NCBI RefSeq assembly: GCF_016411865.1
Contig: NZ_JAEKJA010000010.1
Location: forward strand, 186,001-250,000
Direction: 5' to 3'
Length of the DNA stretch: 64,000 nucleotides
Source: Acuticoccus mangrovi
GTDB taxonomy: Bacteria > Pseudomonadota > Alphaproteobacteria > Rhizobiales > Amorphaceae
This document shows positions 16,359 to 25,133 of the stretch, one piece after another. Each line of letters starts with the position of its first letter. Position 1 is the first letter of the stretch. A model generated the notes under the pieces. It made no database searches, had not been told where the DNA came from, and saw only the letters and a program-made list of their open reading frames with translations. A program made the position numbers and the translations under genes.

Positions 16359-18694
16359 CGGGCGGCCTCCGTCTCCGCCGCCATGATGGCCGAGAGCAGA
16401 CGGTGCGGCGTGATCGGCGACACCGTCATCTCCACGCCGCTCTCCTTCAGCGCGTCGTTGATCGCGTTGGCGATCGCCGCGGGCGGGGCGATGGCGCCGC
16501 CCTCGCCGATGCCCTTCTGGCCGAAGCGCGTGTTGGGGGAGGGGGTCTCCATGTGACCGACGCGCACCGCGGGCACCTCGCCGGCGCCGGGCAGGATGTA
16601 GTCGGCGAGGGTCGAGGCGAGGGGCTGGCCGTTCTTATCGAACGGCATCTCCTCGTAGAGGGCGGTGCCGATCCCCTGGGCGGTGCCGCCGTAGATCTGG
16701 CCGTCGACCACCATCGGGTTGATGAGAACGCCGCCGTCCTCCACCACCACGTAATCGAGGATCTCGACGAAGCCGGTGTCGGTGTCGACCGCCACGAGCG
16801 CGGCGTGGGTCGCATAGGAGAAGGTGCCGGTGTCGACCTTCGGGCGATAGCCGGCGGTGAGCTCCAGCCCGTCCGGGTTGACGTCGCCGGGCAGATGCTG
16901 CGGTGCCAGATACCAGGTGGCGGCGATCTCCTTGAGCGTCACCGCGCCCGTCTCGCTGCGCACCTCTCCCTCGCCGATCCTCACGTGGTCGGGGCTCGTC
17001 TGGAGGAGATGGGCGCCGATGTGCTTCACCCGCTCGGCGAGCTTCTCGCACGAGGCGGCGACCGCGCCGCCCACCATCACCGCCGAGCGCGAGCCCCACG
17101 TGCCCGTGGAATAGGGCGACATCGCGGTGTCGCCATGGATCACGTTCACCTTCTCCGGGTCGACGCCGAGCACCTCATTGGCGACCTGCGCCAGGGTGGT
17201 CTCGAGCGACTGGCCATGGCTCTGGTTGCCGACGCGCACCTCCAGCGTGCCGTCGGGCGTCAGCCGCACCTGGGACTGCTCGAAGCCCGGCACCATCGGG
17301 ATGCCCCAGCCGTGATAGACCGACGTGCCGTGCGCGCCCTGCTCGCAATAGGTGCTGTAGCCGAGGCCGACCTTGCGCCCGTCGGCCTCCGCGCTCTTCT
17401 GGCGCTCGCGGATCCGGTCGTGCCCGATCATCTCGGCGGCGCGGCGCAGGCTCTCCGGATAGTCGCCCATGTCAAAGTCCTTCCCGGTGATGTTGCGGAA
17501 GGGCATCTGCTCGGGCTTCACGAGGTTGATGCGGCGGACCTCCATGGGATCGAGGCCGGCCGCGCGGGCGACGGCGTCGATCATCAGCTCCATGGCGAAG
17601 CACACGCCGGTGCGCGCCACGCCGCGATAGGGCAGGATCGGAGCCTTGTTGGTGCACACCGCGTAGGTCTTGCAGCGGTAGGCGCCGAAATCGTAGGGGC
17701 CGGGGAGAATCGACCCCACCTGCGCGGCTTCGAGGCACGCGGAGAAGGGGTAGACGGAGTAGGCGCCCGAATCGACGTGGGCGACGGCGTCGAGACCCAA
17801 CAGCCGCCCGTCCTCGGTGGCGTAGGCGGTGAGCTCGTAGTGGTGCTCGCGGCAGTTGGAGGCGGCGACGAGGTGCTCGCGCCGGTCCTCCAGATATTTC
17901 ACCGGCCGGTCGAGGTGCATCGCGAGCCAGCTGACGCACACCTCCTCGGGCTGCAGCATGCCCTTCCAGCCGAAGCCGCCGCCGACGTCGGGCGCAACGA
18001 CGCGGATCTGCCGCTGATCCATCCCCAAGGTGTCGGCGAGGCCGTTGCGCACGATGTGCGGCATCTGCGTGGCGGTCCACAGGTGGAGCTGTTCGAGCTG
18101 GCGGTCCCACACGCCGATGCAGCCCTTGCCCTCGATGGGTGCCATGCACTGGCGGCTCGTCGACACCGTGCGCGACACCTTGATCGCGGCCTCTTCCATG
18201 GCGTCGAAATTCTTGTCGACGAGGCCTTCCAGGAAGGCGTTGTCGGGCCACTCGTCGTGGACGAGCGGGGCGCCGGGCTTCATCGCCTCGCGCATGTCGT
18301 AGTTCGCCGGCAGCTCCTCGATGTCGAGCGATACGGTGGCGGCGATGTCCTCCGCCTCGGCCCGCGTCGCGGCGTAGACCATGGCGACGGGCTCGCCGGC
18401 GAAGCGCACCTTGTCCTTGGCGAGGGGGAATTGCTTGGAGATCTTGAAGCCGGGGATGCCGCACTTGGCGAGGATGCCGTCGCAGCCCGTCATGTCCTCC
18501 ATGGCGAACACGTGGTCCCGGAATTCCTCCGGGGCGGTGACGGAGCGGATGCGGCCGTGGGCGACGGGGCTGCGGACGAAGGCGACCTCCACCTGCCCGG
18601 TGAAGCGCATGTCGCCGATGAACCGGCCGCGGCCGCGCAGCAGGCGGTCGTCCTCCTTGCGGCGGATCGAGGCGCCGACACCCTTGCCACTCAT
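16355..18694 (-). CDS. CoxL-like molybdopterin-binding large subunit (aerobic-type molybdenum hydroxylase, not CO dehydrogenase)
   Basis: 779 residues, the catalytic subunit of a xanthine-oxidase-family hydroxylase; it binds the molybdopterin cofactor and hydroxylates a substrate carbon with water-derived oxygen. N-terminal substrate-channel domain (RKEDDRLLRGRGRFIGDM) and C-terminal cofactor motif GQKGIGEGGAIAPP with the catalytic Glu are seen. The active-site loop reads LPYRGVARTGVCFAMEL; form I CO dehydrogenase would have AYRCSFR, so CO oxidation is unlikely. Likely substrates are N-heterocycles or aldehydes. First gene of the operon; the promoter should lie in the 188-nt gap 18695-18882, where no clear box was found. 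Confidence 0.93.
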   Translation of the reverse strand: MSGKGVGASIRRKEDDRLLRGRGRFIGDMRFTGQVEVAFVRSPVAHGRIRSVTAPEEFRDHVFAMEDMTGCDGILAKCGIPGFKISKQFPLAKDKVRFAGEPVAMVYAATRAEAEDIAATVSLDIEELPANYDMREAMKPGAPLVHDEWPDNAFLEGLVDKNFDAMEEAAIKVSRTVSTSRQCMAPIEGKGCIGVWDRQLEQLHLWTATQMPHIVRNGLADTLGMDQRQIRVVAPDVGGGFGWKGMLQPEEVCVSWLAMHLDRPVKYLEDRREHLVAASNCREHHYELTAYATEDGRLLGLDAVAHVDSGAYSVYPFSACLEAAQVGSILPGPYDFGAYRCKTYAVCTNKAPILPYRGVARTGVCFAMELMIDAVARAAGLDPMEVRRINLVKPEQMPFRNITGKDFDMGDYPESLRRAAEMIGHDRIRERQKSAEADGRKVGLGYSTYCEQGAHGTSVYHGWGIPMVPGFEQSQVRLTPDGTLEVRVGNQSHGQSLETTLAQVANEVLGVDPEKVNVIHGDTAMSPYSTGTWGSRSAVMVGGAVAASCEKLAERVKHIGAHLLQTSPDHVRIGEGEVRSETGAVTLKEIAATWYLAPQHLPGDVNPDGLELTAGYRPKVDTGTFSYATHAALVAVDTDTGFVEILDYVVVEDGGVLINPMVVDGQIYGGTAQGIGTALYEEMPFDKNGQPLASTLADYILPGAGEVPAVRVGHMETPSPNTRFGQKGIGEGGAIAPPAAIANAINDALKESGVEMTVSPITPHRLLSAIMAAETEAAR

Positions 18695-18882
18695 TGCGCC
18701 GCGTCCTCGCGGGCTCGTGCCCTGTAGACAGTCATGGTCCTAAACGCTTGTCCAGGCTGAAGAAGCTTTCGAAGTGGTTCTAACGTCGCACAGATAGGAT
18801 CTTCAAGGAAGGCGGTCCCTCCGGAAGGCCTCGCCGTGCGGCGGCGATCTTAGGGGCTCGGCCGGTCGATGGGAGAGGGGCG

Positions 18883-19629
18883 TCATCGGCGTAGGCGCTG
18901 CTCCACGTCGAGAAGGATCGCCGCCAGCGCCTCGGGGGCCGACAGGAAGGGCGAATGGTCGGTATCCATCGGAAACACCGCCTCGCACGGCGTCGCGGCG
19001 ATCATCGCGTCCTGATAGGTGGGCGAGACGGCATTGTCGCGCAGTCCCTTCACGTAGAAGCGGCGGACGCTGCCGAACCGTTCCGCCGTCAGCGCCAGTG
19101 GCTCACCGTAGACCTTCGTCGCCTGCGGCCGCAAATGGCCTGCGGCCCAGGCGGCGTCCTCGGTGGTAGAGGTGTTGTAGAACACCTCGGCCGCCTTCTC
19201 CTCGGGGAAGGTGGCGCTGCGCCCGTCGGCGGCGACCTCCATGTTCTTCAGGACGAGATCCTCGACCGCGAGGCTTGCCGCCGCACCGTCGAGGAAGCTT
19301 GCGAGCGACTGGCCGTCCGCGAGCATCAGCCCGCAGATGTAGACGACGCCCTTGAGCGCCTCCGGCATCGCTTCGGCGAGGCTCGAGGAGACGAGCCCGC
19401 CCATCGAATGGCCGACGAGGACGACGGGCTCGCCCGCCGCCGCCACCGCCTCGCCGACGCGGGCGGTGTAGCTTGCGAGGTCGGCCGCTTCGAGCGGCGC
19501 GGGATCGTCGCCGCTCGCCGGCAGGTTGGGGGCGACGACCCGGTGGCCCGCGGCGTCGAGATGGGGGATCAGCTTCTCCCAGCACCAGGCGCCGTGGAAG
19601 GAGCCGTGCACGAGAACGAATGTCGCCAT
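18883..19629 (-). CDS. Alpha/beta hydrolase, methylesterase/salicylate-esterase-like
   Basis: 248 residues from the ATG at 19629, which has GGAGATC upstream; the frame extends further but the added sequence is arginine-rich and not family-like. The start FVLVHGSFHGAWCWEKL and the nucleophile elbow GHSMGG match the plant-methylesterase/hydroxynitrile-lyase-like branch of alpha/beta hydrolases; an Asp and the late His (MDTDHSPFLS) complete the triad. Last gene of the ABC/amidase operon, 85 nt after the acetamidase-family gene, so probably cleaves an ester or lactone related to the imported compound. Confidence 0.85.
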   Translation of the reverse strand: MATFVLVHGSFHGAWCWEKLIPHLDAAGHRVVAPNLPASGDDPAPLEAADLASYTARVGEAVAAAGEPVVLVGHSMGGLVSSSLAEAMPEALKGVVYICGLMLADGQSLASFLDGAAASLAVEDLVLKNMEVAADGRSATFPEEKAAEVFYNTSTTEDAAWAAGHLRPQATKVYGEPLALTAERFGSVRRFYVKGLRDNAVSPTYQDAMIAATPCEAVFPMDTDHSPFLSAPEALAAILLDVEQRLRR

Positions 19630-19714
19630 GAAGGATCTCCGGAAGGCTCGGGCCGTCGGGGTCGGGTATCGGGGGGGCGCGGCGGGGCGCCGCCGCCCCG
19701 CCCGCCGGACGGCG

Positions 19715-20653
19715 TCAGATGGCGGCCTTCGCCAGCACCGTATGAATGCCTTTGTTGCCGTCAACGAGCTGCGTCACGCGCATGTCGGCGGCGAGGCTGC
19801 ACAGCATGTAGGCGTCTTCCCGGCTCATCCCGTGCTCGCTGGCGAGCAGGGCGATCATGTCGCGCAGCGCCGTCTTCGCCGCGTCGTCGAGATCGGGGTC
19901 GAAGGCCATGGTGATGAGCTCGCTCGCCGATTCGGCGCGCGGCCGGGTGAGGCTCATGTCCTTGCGCACGATCAGCTCGAAGGTGCCTGAAAGGGCGGTC
20001 TCGAGCGCGGTGAGGCAGACCTCGCCGTCGCCCTGCACGCCGTGTCCGTCGCCGACGGAGAAGAGGGCGCCCTCGTTGAAGACGGGGAGATAGAGGGTGG
20101 TGCCCGCGACGAGCTCCTTGTTGTCCATGTTGCCGCCATGCTCGCGTGGCTCGACGGAGGAGACGCGGCCCCATGCGGGCGGCGGGGCGACGCCCATCAC
20201 GCCGAAGAAGGGCTTCAGCGCCAGCGTCGTGCCCCACGGTGGCGTGCAGGTGCCGGCCTCGATGTCGATGGGGATGTGGACGATCTTGTGTTCGGGGAAG
20301 TCCTCCGGCAGCGTGCCGAGGAGGGGGGCGATGAGCGTCCACCCCCAGTTCTGCCGCGGCACGATGCGCTTGATGCGCACCTCCAGCACGTCGCCCGGCT
20401 CGGCGCCTTCCACGAACACCGGCCCGGTCATGAAGTGGGGGCCGAGGCTCTTGCCGTCGTGGGCGTGGACGTCGAGATGCTCGGGCAGCACCTCGAGCTC
20501 GGGCCGGCCGTGCGGCATATCGGCCGGCTCGCCGGACAGGGTGTCGATGGTGACGGTGTCGCCCGAGGCGACCCTGAGAAGCGGCGCGCGGGTGGGGTCG
20601 AAGTAGCCCCAGTGCACCGTTTCCGGCATTGCCGCGAGATAATGCTCTGCCAT
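19715..20653 (-). CDS. Acetamidase/formamidase family protein
   Basis: 312 residues, full length for the FmdA/AmdA family, which hydrolyses short amides such as formamide or acetamide to the acid and ammonia. Family features: DVHAHDGKSLGPHFMTGPVFVEGAEPGD as the beta-barrel core, NWGWTLIAPLLG, a GGNMDN motif with the conserved acidic residue, and VGDGHGVQGDGEVC. An AAAGGAT ribosome-binding site precedes the ATG. It follows the second permease by 4 nt, so the transported compound, or a product of it, is probably an amide. Confidence 0.9.
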   Translation of the reverse strand: MAEHYLAAMPETVHWGYFDPTRAPLLRVASGDTVTIDTLSGEPADMPHGRPELEVLPEHLDVHAHDGKSLGPHFMTGPVFVEGAEPGDVLEVRIKRIVPRQNWGWTLIAPLLGTLPEDFPEHKIVHIPIDIEAGTCTPPWGTTLALKPFFGVMGVAPPPAWGRVSSVEPREHGGNMDNKELVAGTTLYLPVFNEGALFSVGDGHGVQGDGEVCLTALETALSGTFELIVRKDMSLTRPRAESASELITMAFDPDLDDAAKTALRDMIALLASEHGMSREDAYMLCSLAADMRVTQLVDGNKGIHTVLAKAAI

Positions 20654-20657
20654 CCGA

Positions 20658-21518
20658 CTATCCTTTCACTGCACCCATGGTGAGGCCGCGCACGATGTGA
20701 CGCTGCAGCACGAAGACGACGATCATCACCGGGATCGTGCCGACCATGCCGATGATCGCCATCTCGCCCCAGCGCACCCCTTGCGTGGTGATGAGGCTCG
20801 GGATCGCGACCGGCAGCGTCTTCACATTCTGCCCGCCGAGGAGAAAGGCGTACATGAACTCGTTCCACGCGAAGATGAAGCACAGCACGGCGGTGGCGGT
20901 GATGCCGGGGCGCAGCAGCGGCAGCAGCACCTTGAGGAAGGCGCCGAGGCGCGAGTAGCCGTCGGTCATCGCCGCCTCTTCGAGCTCCAGCGGCAGATCG
21001 CGGCAGAAGCTCGACAGCACCCAGACGTAGAAGGACAGGTTGAACGTCAGATAGACGATGACGAGGCCCGCATAGGTGTCGAGCATCCCGAGCTTCGAAT
21101 AGATCAGATAGAACGGGATGACGAGGCAGACCGGCGGCGCCATGCGCGTGGCGAGCACGAAGAGGAAGAGATCGTCGCGTCCCTTCATCTTGTAGCGCGC
21201 GAAGGCGTAGGCGGCGGGCGTGCCGAGGACGATCACGAGCAGCGTCGACAGCCCCGACACGATGATCGAGTTGATCAGATAGTGGTGGAAGCCGTTGTCG
21301 ATCAGGTAGCGGAAGTGGTCGAGGGTCGGCTCGAACAGCCACACCGTCGGCCGCGCGAACATGACGGTCTCCGGCTTGAAGGCGAGGAGCCACATCCAGA
21401 AGACCGGAAACAGGATGAGGATCGCGTAGCAGATCACGAGCAGCGTGAAGGTCGGGCTGTAGCGACGCTTGGGCTTGGTCTTGGGGGCCGGCAGCGGCGC
21501 GGTGACGGTTGCGTTCAT
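20658..21518 (-). CDS. ABC transporter permease, CUT1/MalG-like
   Basis: Inner-membrane permease of 286 residues with six hydrophobic segments, of the carbohydrate-uptake type 1 family. The EAA loop is seen (LEEAAMTDGYSRLGAFLKVLLPLLRPG), and MKYRRY-like basic residues precede the first membrane segment. The start has GAGGGA upstream. It pairs with the next gene (21535-22470). Confidence 0.93.
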   Translation of the reverse strand: MNATVTAPLPAPKTKPKRRYSPTFTLLVICYAILILFPVFWMWLLAFKPETVMFARPTVWLFEPTLDHFRYLIDNGFHHYLINSIIVSGLSTLLVIVLGTPAAYAFARYKMKGRDDLFLFVLATRMAPPVCLVIPFYLIYSKLGMLDTYAGLVIVYLTFNLSFYVWVLSSFCRDLPLELEEAAMTDGYSRLGAFLKVLLPLLRPGITATAVLCFIFAWNEFMYAFLLGGQNVKTLPVAIPSLITTQGVRWGEMAIIGMVGTIPVMIVVFVLQRHIVRGLTMGAVKG

Positions 21519-21534
21519 GGGAATTCCCTCGCCG

Positions 21535-22470
21535 TCAGAAGACGTTCAGCCGCTTCTTCGCGACCTGATAGAAGATGTTGCAGAAGATGAAGAAAATCAG
21601 CCAGATGACCACGGCGAGGGCCGACGACTGGCCGATGTTCCAGAAGTCGAACGTATACTTATAGCCGAGCACCGACGGGCTCTCGGTGGCCGTGCCCGGC
21701 CCGCCGTTGGTGAGGATGAAGATGGTGTCGTAGACCTTGAAGGCGTCGATGAGGCGCAACAGGCCGATGACGAAGAGCAGCGGTGCCAGCATCGGCAGCG
21801 TCAGCTTGAAGAAGATCTGCACCGGATTGGCCCCGTCGACGGCGGCAGCCCAATAGGGGTTCACCGGAAGCGCCTGCATGCCGGCGAAGAAGGTCAGCAT
21901 CATGAACGGCGTCCACTCCCAGATGTCCACGAAGATGATGCCGTAGAGCGCCAGATCGGGAGACGCGAAGATCGAGGTTTCCTTCAGGATGCCGAAGTTC
22001 TCGAGGATGTTGTAGGAGACGAAGCCCCAGGATCCCGCGAGCATGGTCTTCCAGACGAGGCCGACGATGATCGGCGCCATCATCGAGGGGATGAACAGCA
22101 GGGGGATGAGGACGTTGCGGAAGCGGATCTTCTGGCTGAGCAGCAGCGCGCCGATGAGGCCGAGCATGAATTCGATCGGCACCGCGATGCAGACGAACAC
22201 CAGCGCCACCCACATCGAGTTCCAGAAGCGCGGGTCGGCGAGCAGGGTGGCGAAGTTCTGGAACCAGATGAAGTCGCGCAGCTGCCCGTATCGCGCCTCG
22301 TGCAGGCTGATGTAGCCCATGTAGAGGAACGGGATCAGCGCCACCACGGTGAGGGTGATCATCGTCGGCGCGATGAGGGCGTAGGGGTACCACCGCGACT
22401 CGCGATGGTGGGCGAGGCGAGGAGGCGAGGCCGAGGCGGCGCCGGCGGGGGGAGTGTCGGTGGCGGTCAT
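21535..22470 (-). CDS. ABC transporter permease, CUT1/MalF-like
   Basis: Inner-membrane permease of 311 residues of the carbohydrate-uptake type 1 family, with a basic N-terminus, a first membrane segment around YALIAPTMITLTVVALIPF and an EAA-type loop near AAAVDGANPVQIFFKLTLPML. Lies between the binding-protein gene and the second permease gene on one transcript. Confidence 0.93.
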   Translation of the reverse strand: MTATDTPPAGAASASPPRLAHHRESRWYPYALIAPTMITLTVVALIPFLYMGYISLHEARYGQLRDFIWFQNFATLLADPRFWNSMWVALVFVCIAVPIEFMLGLIGALLLSQKIRFRNVLIPLLFIPSMMAPIIVGLVWKTMLAGSWGFVSYNILENFGILKETSIFASPDLALYGIIFVDIWEWTPFMMLTFFAGMQALPVNPYWAAAVDGANPVQIFFKLTLPMLAPLLFVIGLLRLIDAFKVYDTIFILTNGGPGTATESPSVLGYKYTFDFWNIGQSSALAVVIWLIFFIFCNIFYQVAKKRLNVF

Positions 22471-22546
22471 CGCATCACTTCGGTGGCTTTGGACAACGCG
22501 GCGGCCGGCGCCCCGGAGCGGAGCGCCGGCCGAGCCCGTCGCGGGC

Positions 22547-23959
22547 TTACTGCAGGAAGCAGGGGTTGCAGATGGCGGAGACGCCGGCCTGCATCGCCTT
22601 CGCGCCCTCTTCGGGCGTCATCTGGCCGAGGCCGACCTGCTGGGCGTTGCGGTTGAAGACGTCGAGGATCTCGAGCATGCGCGGGGCCTTCGGCGCCGCC
22701 GTCACGCCCTCCAGGGATCCCTTCATCGCCTCATAGAGGGGGGCGAGACGGTTGTCCGGCGTGATGAGCTGATCCCAGGAGGAGTCGCGGATCGGCACGC
22801 CGATGCCGCCCGACAGGAACGTCTTCTGGGTCATCTTGTCGATGGCCCACTGGAAGAACAGGAAGGTGGCTTCCGGGTTCTTGCTGGCGGAGCTGATCAC
22901 GTAGGCGGAGGGCTCGCCGGCCGAGGAGTAGGTGCCGTCGCCGGTGCCCGGAGGGGCGGCGTAGAGGAAGGAGCCGGAGAGCGCCGAGGCGCCGGGCTGG
23001 TCGATGCCGAGCACGAAGTCGCTCCACGCGATGGTCTGCGCGGCGATGCCGTTGCCCATCACGGTCGGCACGTCGATCAGCGAGTATTCGGCCTGGCCCG
23101 GAGGGGCGAACTTCCACAGCGCCGACCACTGCTTGAGGCCTTCGATCACCTCCGGCGTATCGAAGGTGGGCACGCCCGCCTCGTCGAAGATGTTGCCGCC
23201 GAGGTTGCGGATGAACACGTACCAGAGCGGCGCATAGGTGGTGCCGCCGTTGATGCCCTCGAGCACGATGCCGTAGAAGTCGTCCGCCAGCGTCTCGCCA
23301 GCGAGCGTCTCGCCGGCCGAGCGGGTGAAGAACTCGGAGATGTCGTAGAGTTCCGACAGCGTCGTCGCCGGGGCGAGGGGGTAGCCGTACTTCTCCTCGA
23401 ACGCGGCCTTCTCGGCGTCGTTGCCGAGCAGATCCTGCCGCGCCCAGTAGACCATGTTGTAGTTCCACAGGAGGAAGCCGTAGAGCTTGCCGTCGAACTT
23501 CGACAGCGACTCGAAGGCCGGGCTGATCAGGTCGTCCAGGTCGAGATCGGGATTCATCAGCGCCGCGTCGGCCATCATGTCGTCGATCGGCTCGATCACG
23601 CCGGCGTCGAGGAGCAGACCGTACTGCACGCCGTGCGCCATCACGGCGTCATACTCGCCACGGCCCGACAGCATGTCGGCCTGGCCGCGGTTGATCACCT
23701 CGAAGTGGTTGAGGAGCTGGTAGTTCACCTTGATGCCCGTCTCTTCGGTGAACTGGGGGATGATCGTGGCGAAGATCTCCTGCAGCGGCGTCACCTCGTC
23801 GAGGATCGAGATGGTGGTGCCCTTGTAGGGCTCGGCGGCCTCCTTGTAGGACCACGCGGCGGCCGGCGTGACGGCGGCGCCATAGAGGGCGGCGCCAACG
23901 GCGAGCGCCGAAGCCGAAGCTCGGACGTCCCGCAACGGACTGGAAATGACGGTCTTCAT
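22547..23959 (-). CDS. Extracellular solute-binding protein (CUT1-type)
   Basis: Binding protein of 470 residues. Start ATG 23959 is preferred over 24013 because a GAGAGAGAGCG purine tract precedes it and it begins a typical Sec signal (MKTVISSPLRD, then ASALAVGAALYGAAVTPAAA). The mature protein has family-1 solute-binding features, such as an early TTISILDEVTPLQ strand and an FGDFxLGIDQPGA-like late region, and ends with CNPCFLQ. That CxxC at the extreme C-terminus is unusual for the family. It sits between the two ATPases and two permeases. Ligand unknown; the amidase partner suggests it is not a plain sugar. Confidence 0.9.
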   Translation of the reverse strand: MKTVISSPLRDVRASASALAVGAALYGAAVTPAAAWSYKEAAEPYKGTTISILDEVTPLQEIFATIIPQFTEETGIKVNYQLLNHFEVINRGQADMLSGRGEYDAVMAHGVQYGLLLDAGVIEPIDDMMADAALMNPDLDLDDLISPAFESLSKFDGKLYGFLLWNYNMVYWARQDLLGNDAEKAAFEEKYGYPLAPATTLSELYDISEFFTRSAGETLAGETLADDFYGIVLEGINGGTTYAPLWYVFIRNLGGNIFDEAGVPTFDTPEVIEGLKQWSALWKFAPPGQAEYSLIDVPTVMGNGIAAQTIAWSDFVLGIDQPGASALSGSFLYAAPPGTGDGTYSSAGEPSAYVISSASKNPEATFLFFQWAIDKMTQKTFLSGGIGVPIRDSSWDQLITPDNRLAPLYEAMKGSLEGVTAAPKAPRMLEILDVFNRNAQQVGLGQMTPEEGAKAMQAGVSAICNPCFLQ

Positions 23960-24032
23960 GTGTCGCTCTCTCTCTTGAGGGTCGTTGTCGCGCGCGCCGC
24001 CCGGAGCCGGCACACGGGTTGCGGGGAGGCGG

Positions 24033-25133
24033 TCAGAGCGACCGCCGGGTGGTGCCGTCGAAGACGACGAGCGAGGTCGGGTCGAGGGTCACCGCGATCG
24101 GCTGGTTCGCGGCGAAGCGCTCGGTGCGATGGGTCTTGATGCGCACCAGATCCTCGCCGAGCTTGGCCGTCACGATGGCGTACTTGCCGAAGGGCTCCCA
24201 GGCGTAGACGCTCATCTGAAGGGTGCCCGGCCCGCCGCCGTCGCGAATGTCCATGGCATTCGGGCGCACGCCGAGATAGAGGCCGTGCCCCATCACCGGC
24301 TCGATGCGCTTGGCGATCGGCTGGGGCAGCGCCAGCGACACGCCCTCCCGCTCGAAGAAGAGCGCTCCCTCGCGCGCGGCGACGGCGCCCGGCAGCAGGT
24401 TCATGGCCGGGTCGCCCACGAGGCGGGCGACGGAGGTGGTGGCGGGGGAGAAGTAGATCTCCTCGGGCGTGCCGAGCTGCTCGATCCGCCCGTCGATGAG
24501 GACGGCGACGCGGTCGCCGATCGACAGGGCCTCCATGGCGTCGGGCGTCGACCACAGGGTGGGGGCGTCGACCTTGGTCTGGCGGCGGCGGATGTGGCCG
24601 CGCAGCTCGTTGCGCAGCTTGGCGTCGAGGTGGGAGATCGGCTCGTCGAGGAGGTAGCAGGCGGCGTCCTGCGCCAGCGCGCGGCAGAGGGCAACGCGCT
24701 GTTTCTGGCCGCCCGACAGCGCGCCGGGCAGGCGGTGCCGCAGATGCTCGATCTGGGTGAGACGGGTGAGCTCGACCACCTTCGCCTCCACGTCCGCCCG
24801 CTTGTAGCGCCGGTTGCGGGCGGGCGAGGTGAGCGGAAAGGCGATGTTCTGCGCCACGTTGAGGTGCGGGTAGAGCGCGTAGGACTCGAACATGTGCGCC
24901 ACGTGCCGCTTGGAGGCCGGCAGCGCGGTGAGCTGGGTGTCGCCGAGGAAGATCTCGCCCTCGTCCGGCATCTCGAGGCCGGAGACGAGGCGGCACGTGG
25001 TGGTCTTGCCGGCGCCGGACGGGCCGGTGATGGCGAGGATCTCGCCCGGCGTCACCGCGAGCGAGATGTCGTGCAGCACGCGGGTGCCGAGAAAGTCCTT
25101 GGCGATGGACTGGAGATGGAGGCCGCTCGTCAT
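24033..25133 (-). CDS. ABC transporter ATP-binding protein with degenerate H-loop
   Basis: 366 residues, MalK/UgpC-like ATPase with C-terminal TOBE region. Walker A (GPSGAGKTT, about 37-45), signature LSGGQKQRVALCRAL (about 139-153) and Walker B LLDEPISHLD are intact. The switch region, normally VTHDQxEA, reads STPDAMEA, so the histidine is replaced by Pro197. This should impair hydrolysis at the site it contributes, while its partner ATPase (25130-26254) is canonical. The pair may act as an asymmetric heterodimer. The two ATPase genes overlap by 4 nt. Confidence 0.92.
   Translation of the reverse strand: MTSGLHLQSIAKDFLGTRVLHDISLAVTPGEILAITGPSGAGKTTTCRLVSGLEMPDEGEIFLGDTQLTALPASKRHVAHMFESYALYPHLNVAQNIAFPLTSPARNRRYKRADVEAKVVELTRLTQIEHLRHRLPGALSGGQKQRVALCRALAQDAACYLLDEPISHLDAKLRNELRGHIRRRQTKVDAPTLWSTPDAMEALSIGDRVAVLIDGRIEQLGTPEEIYFSPATTSVARLVGDPAMNLLPGAVAAREGALFFEREGVSLALPQPIAKRIEPVMGHGLYLGVRPNAMDIRDGGGPGTLQMSVYAWEPFGKYAIVTAKLGEDLVRIKTHRTERFAANQPIAVTLDPTSLVVFDGTTRRSL

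Noticed and set aside
16355-18694. Aerobic CO dehydrogenase
   Set aside because: The active-site loop is PYRGVAR, not AYRCSFR of form I, so only a general molybdenum hydroxylase is called.
16403-18727. A 774-codon open frame on the plus strand opposite the CoxL-like gene
   Set aside because: It is an antisense shadow of a GC-rich gene: no motif, very rich in Arg/His/Gly/Asp, while the minus strand encodes a complete molybdenum hydroxylase subunit.
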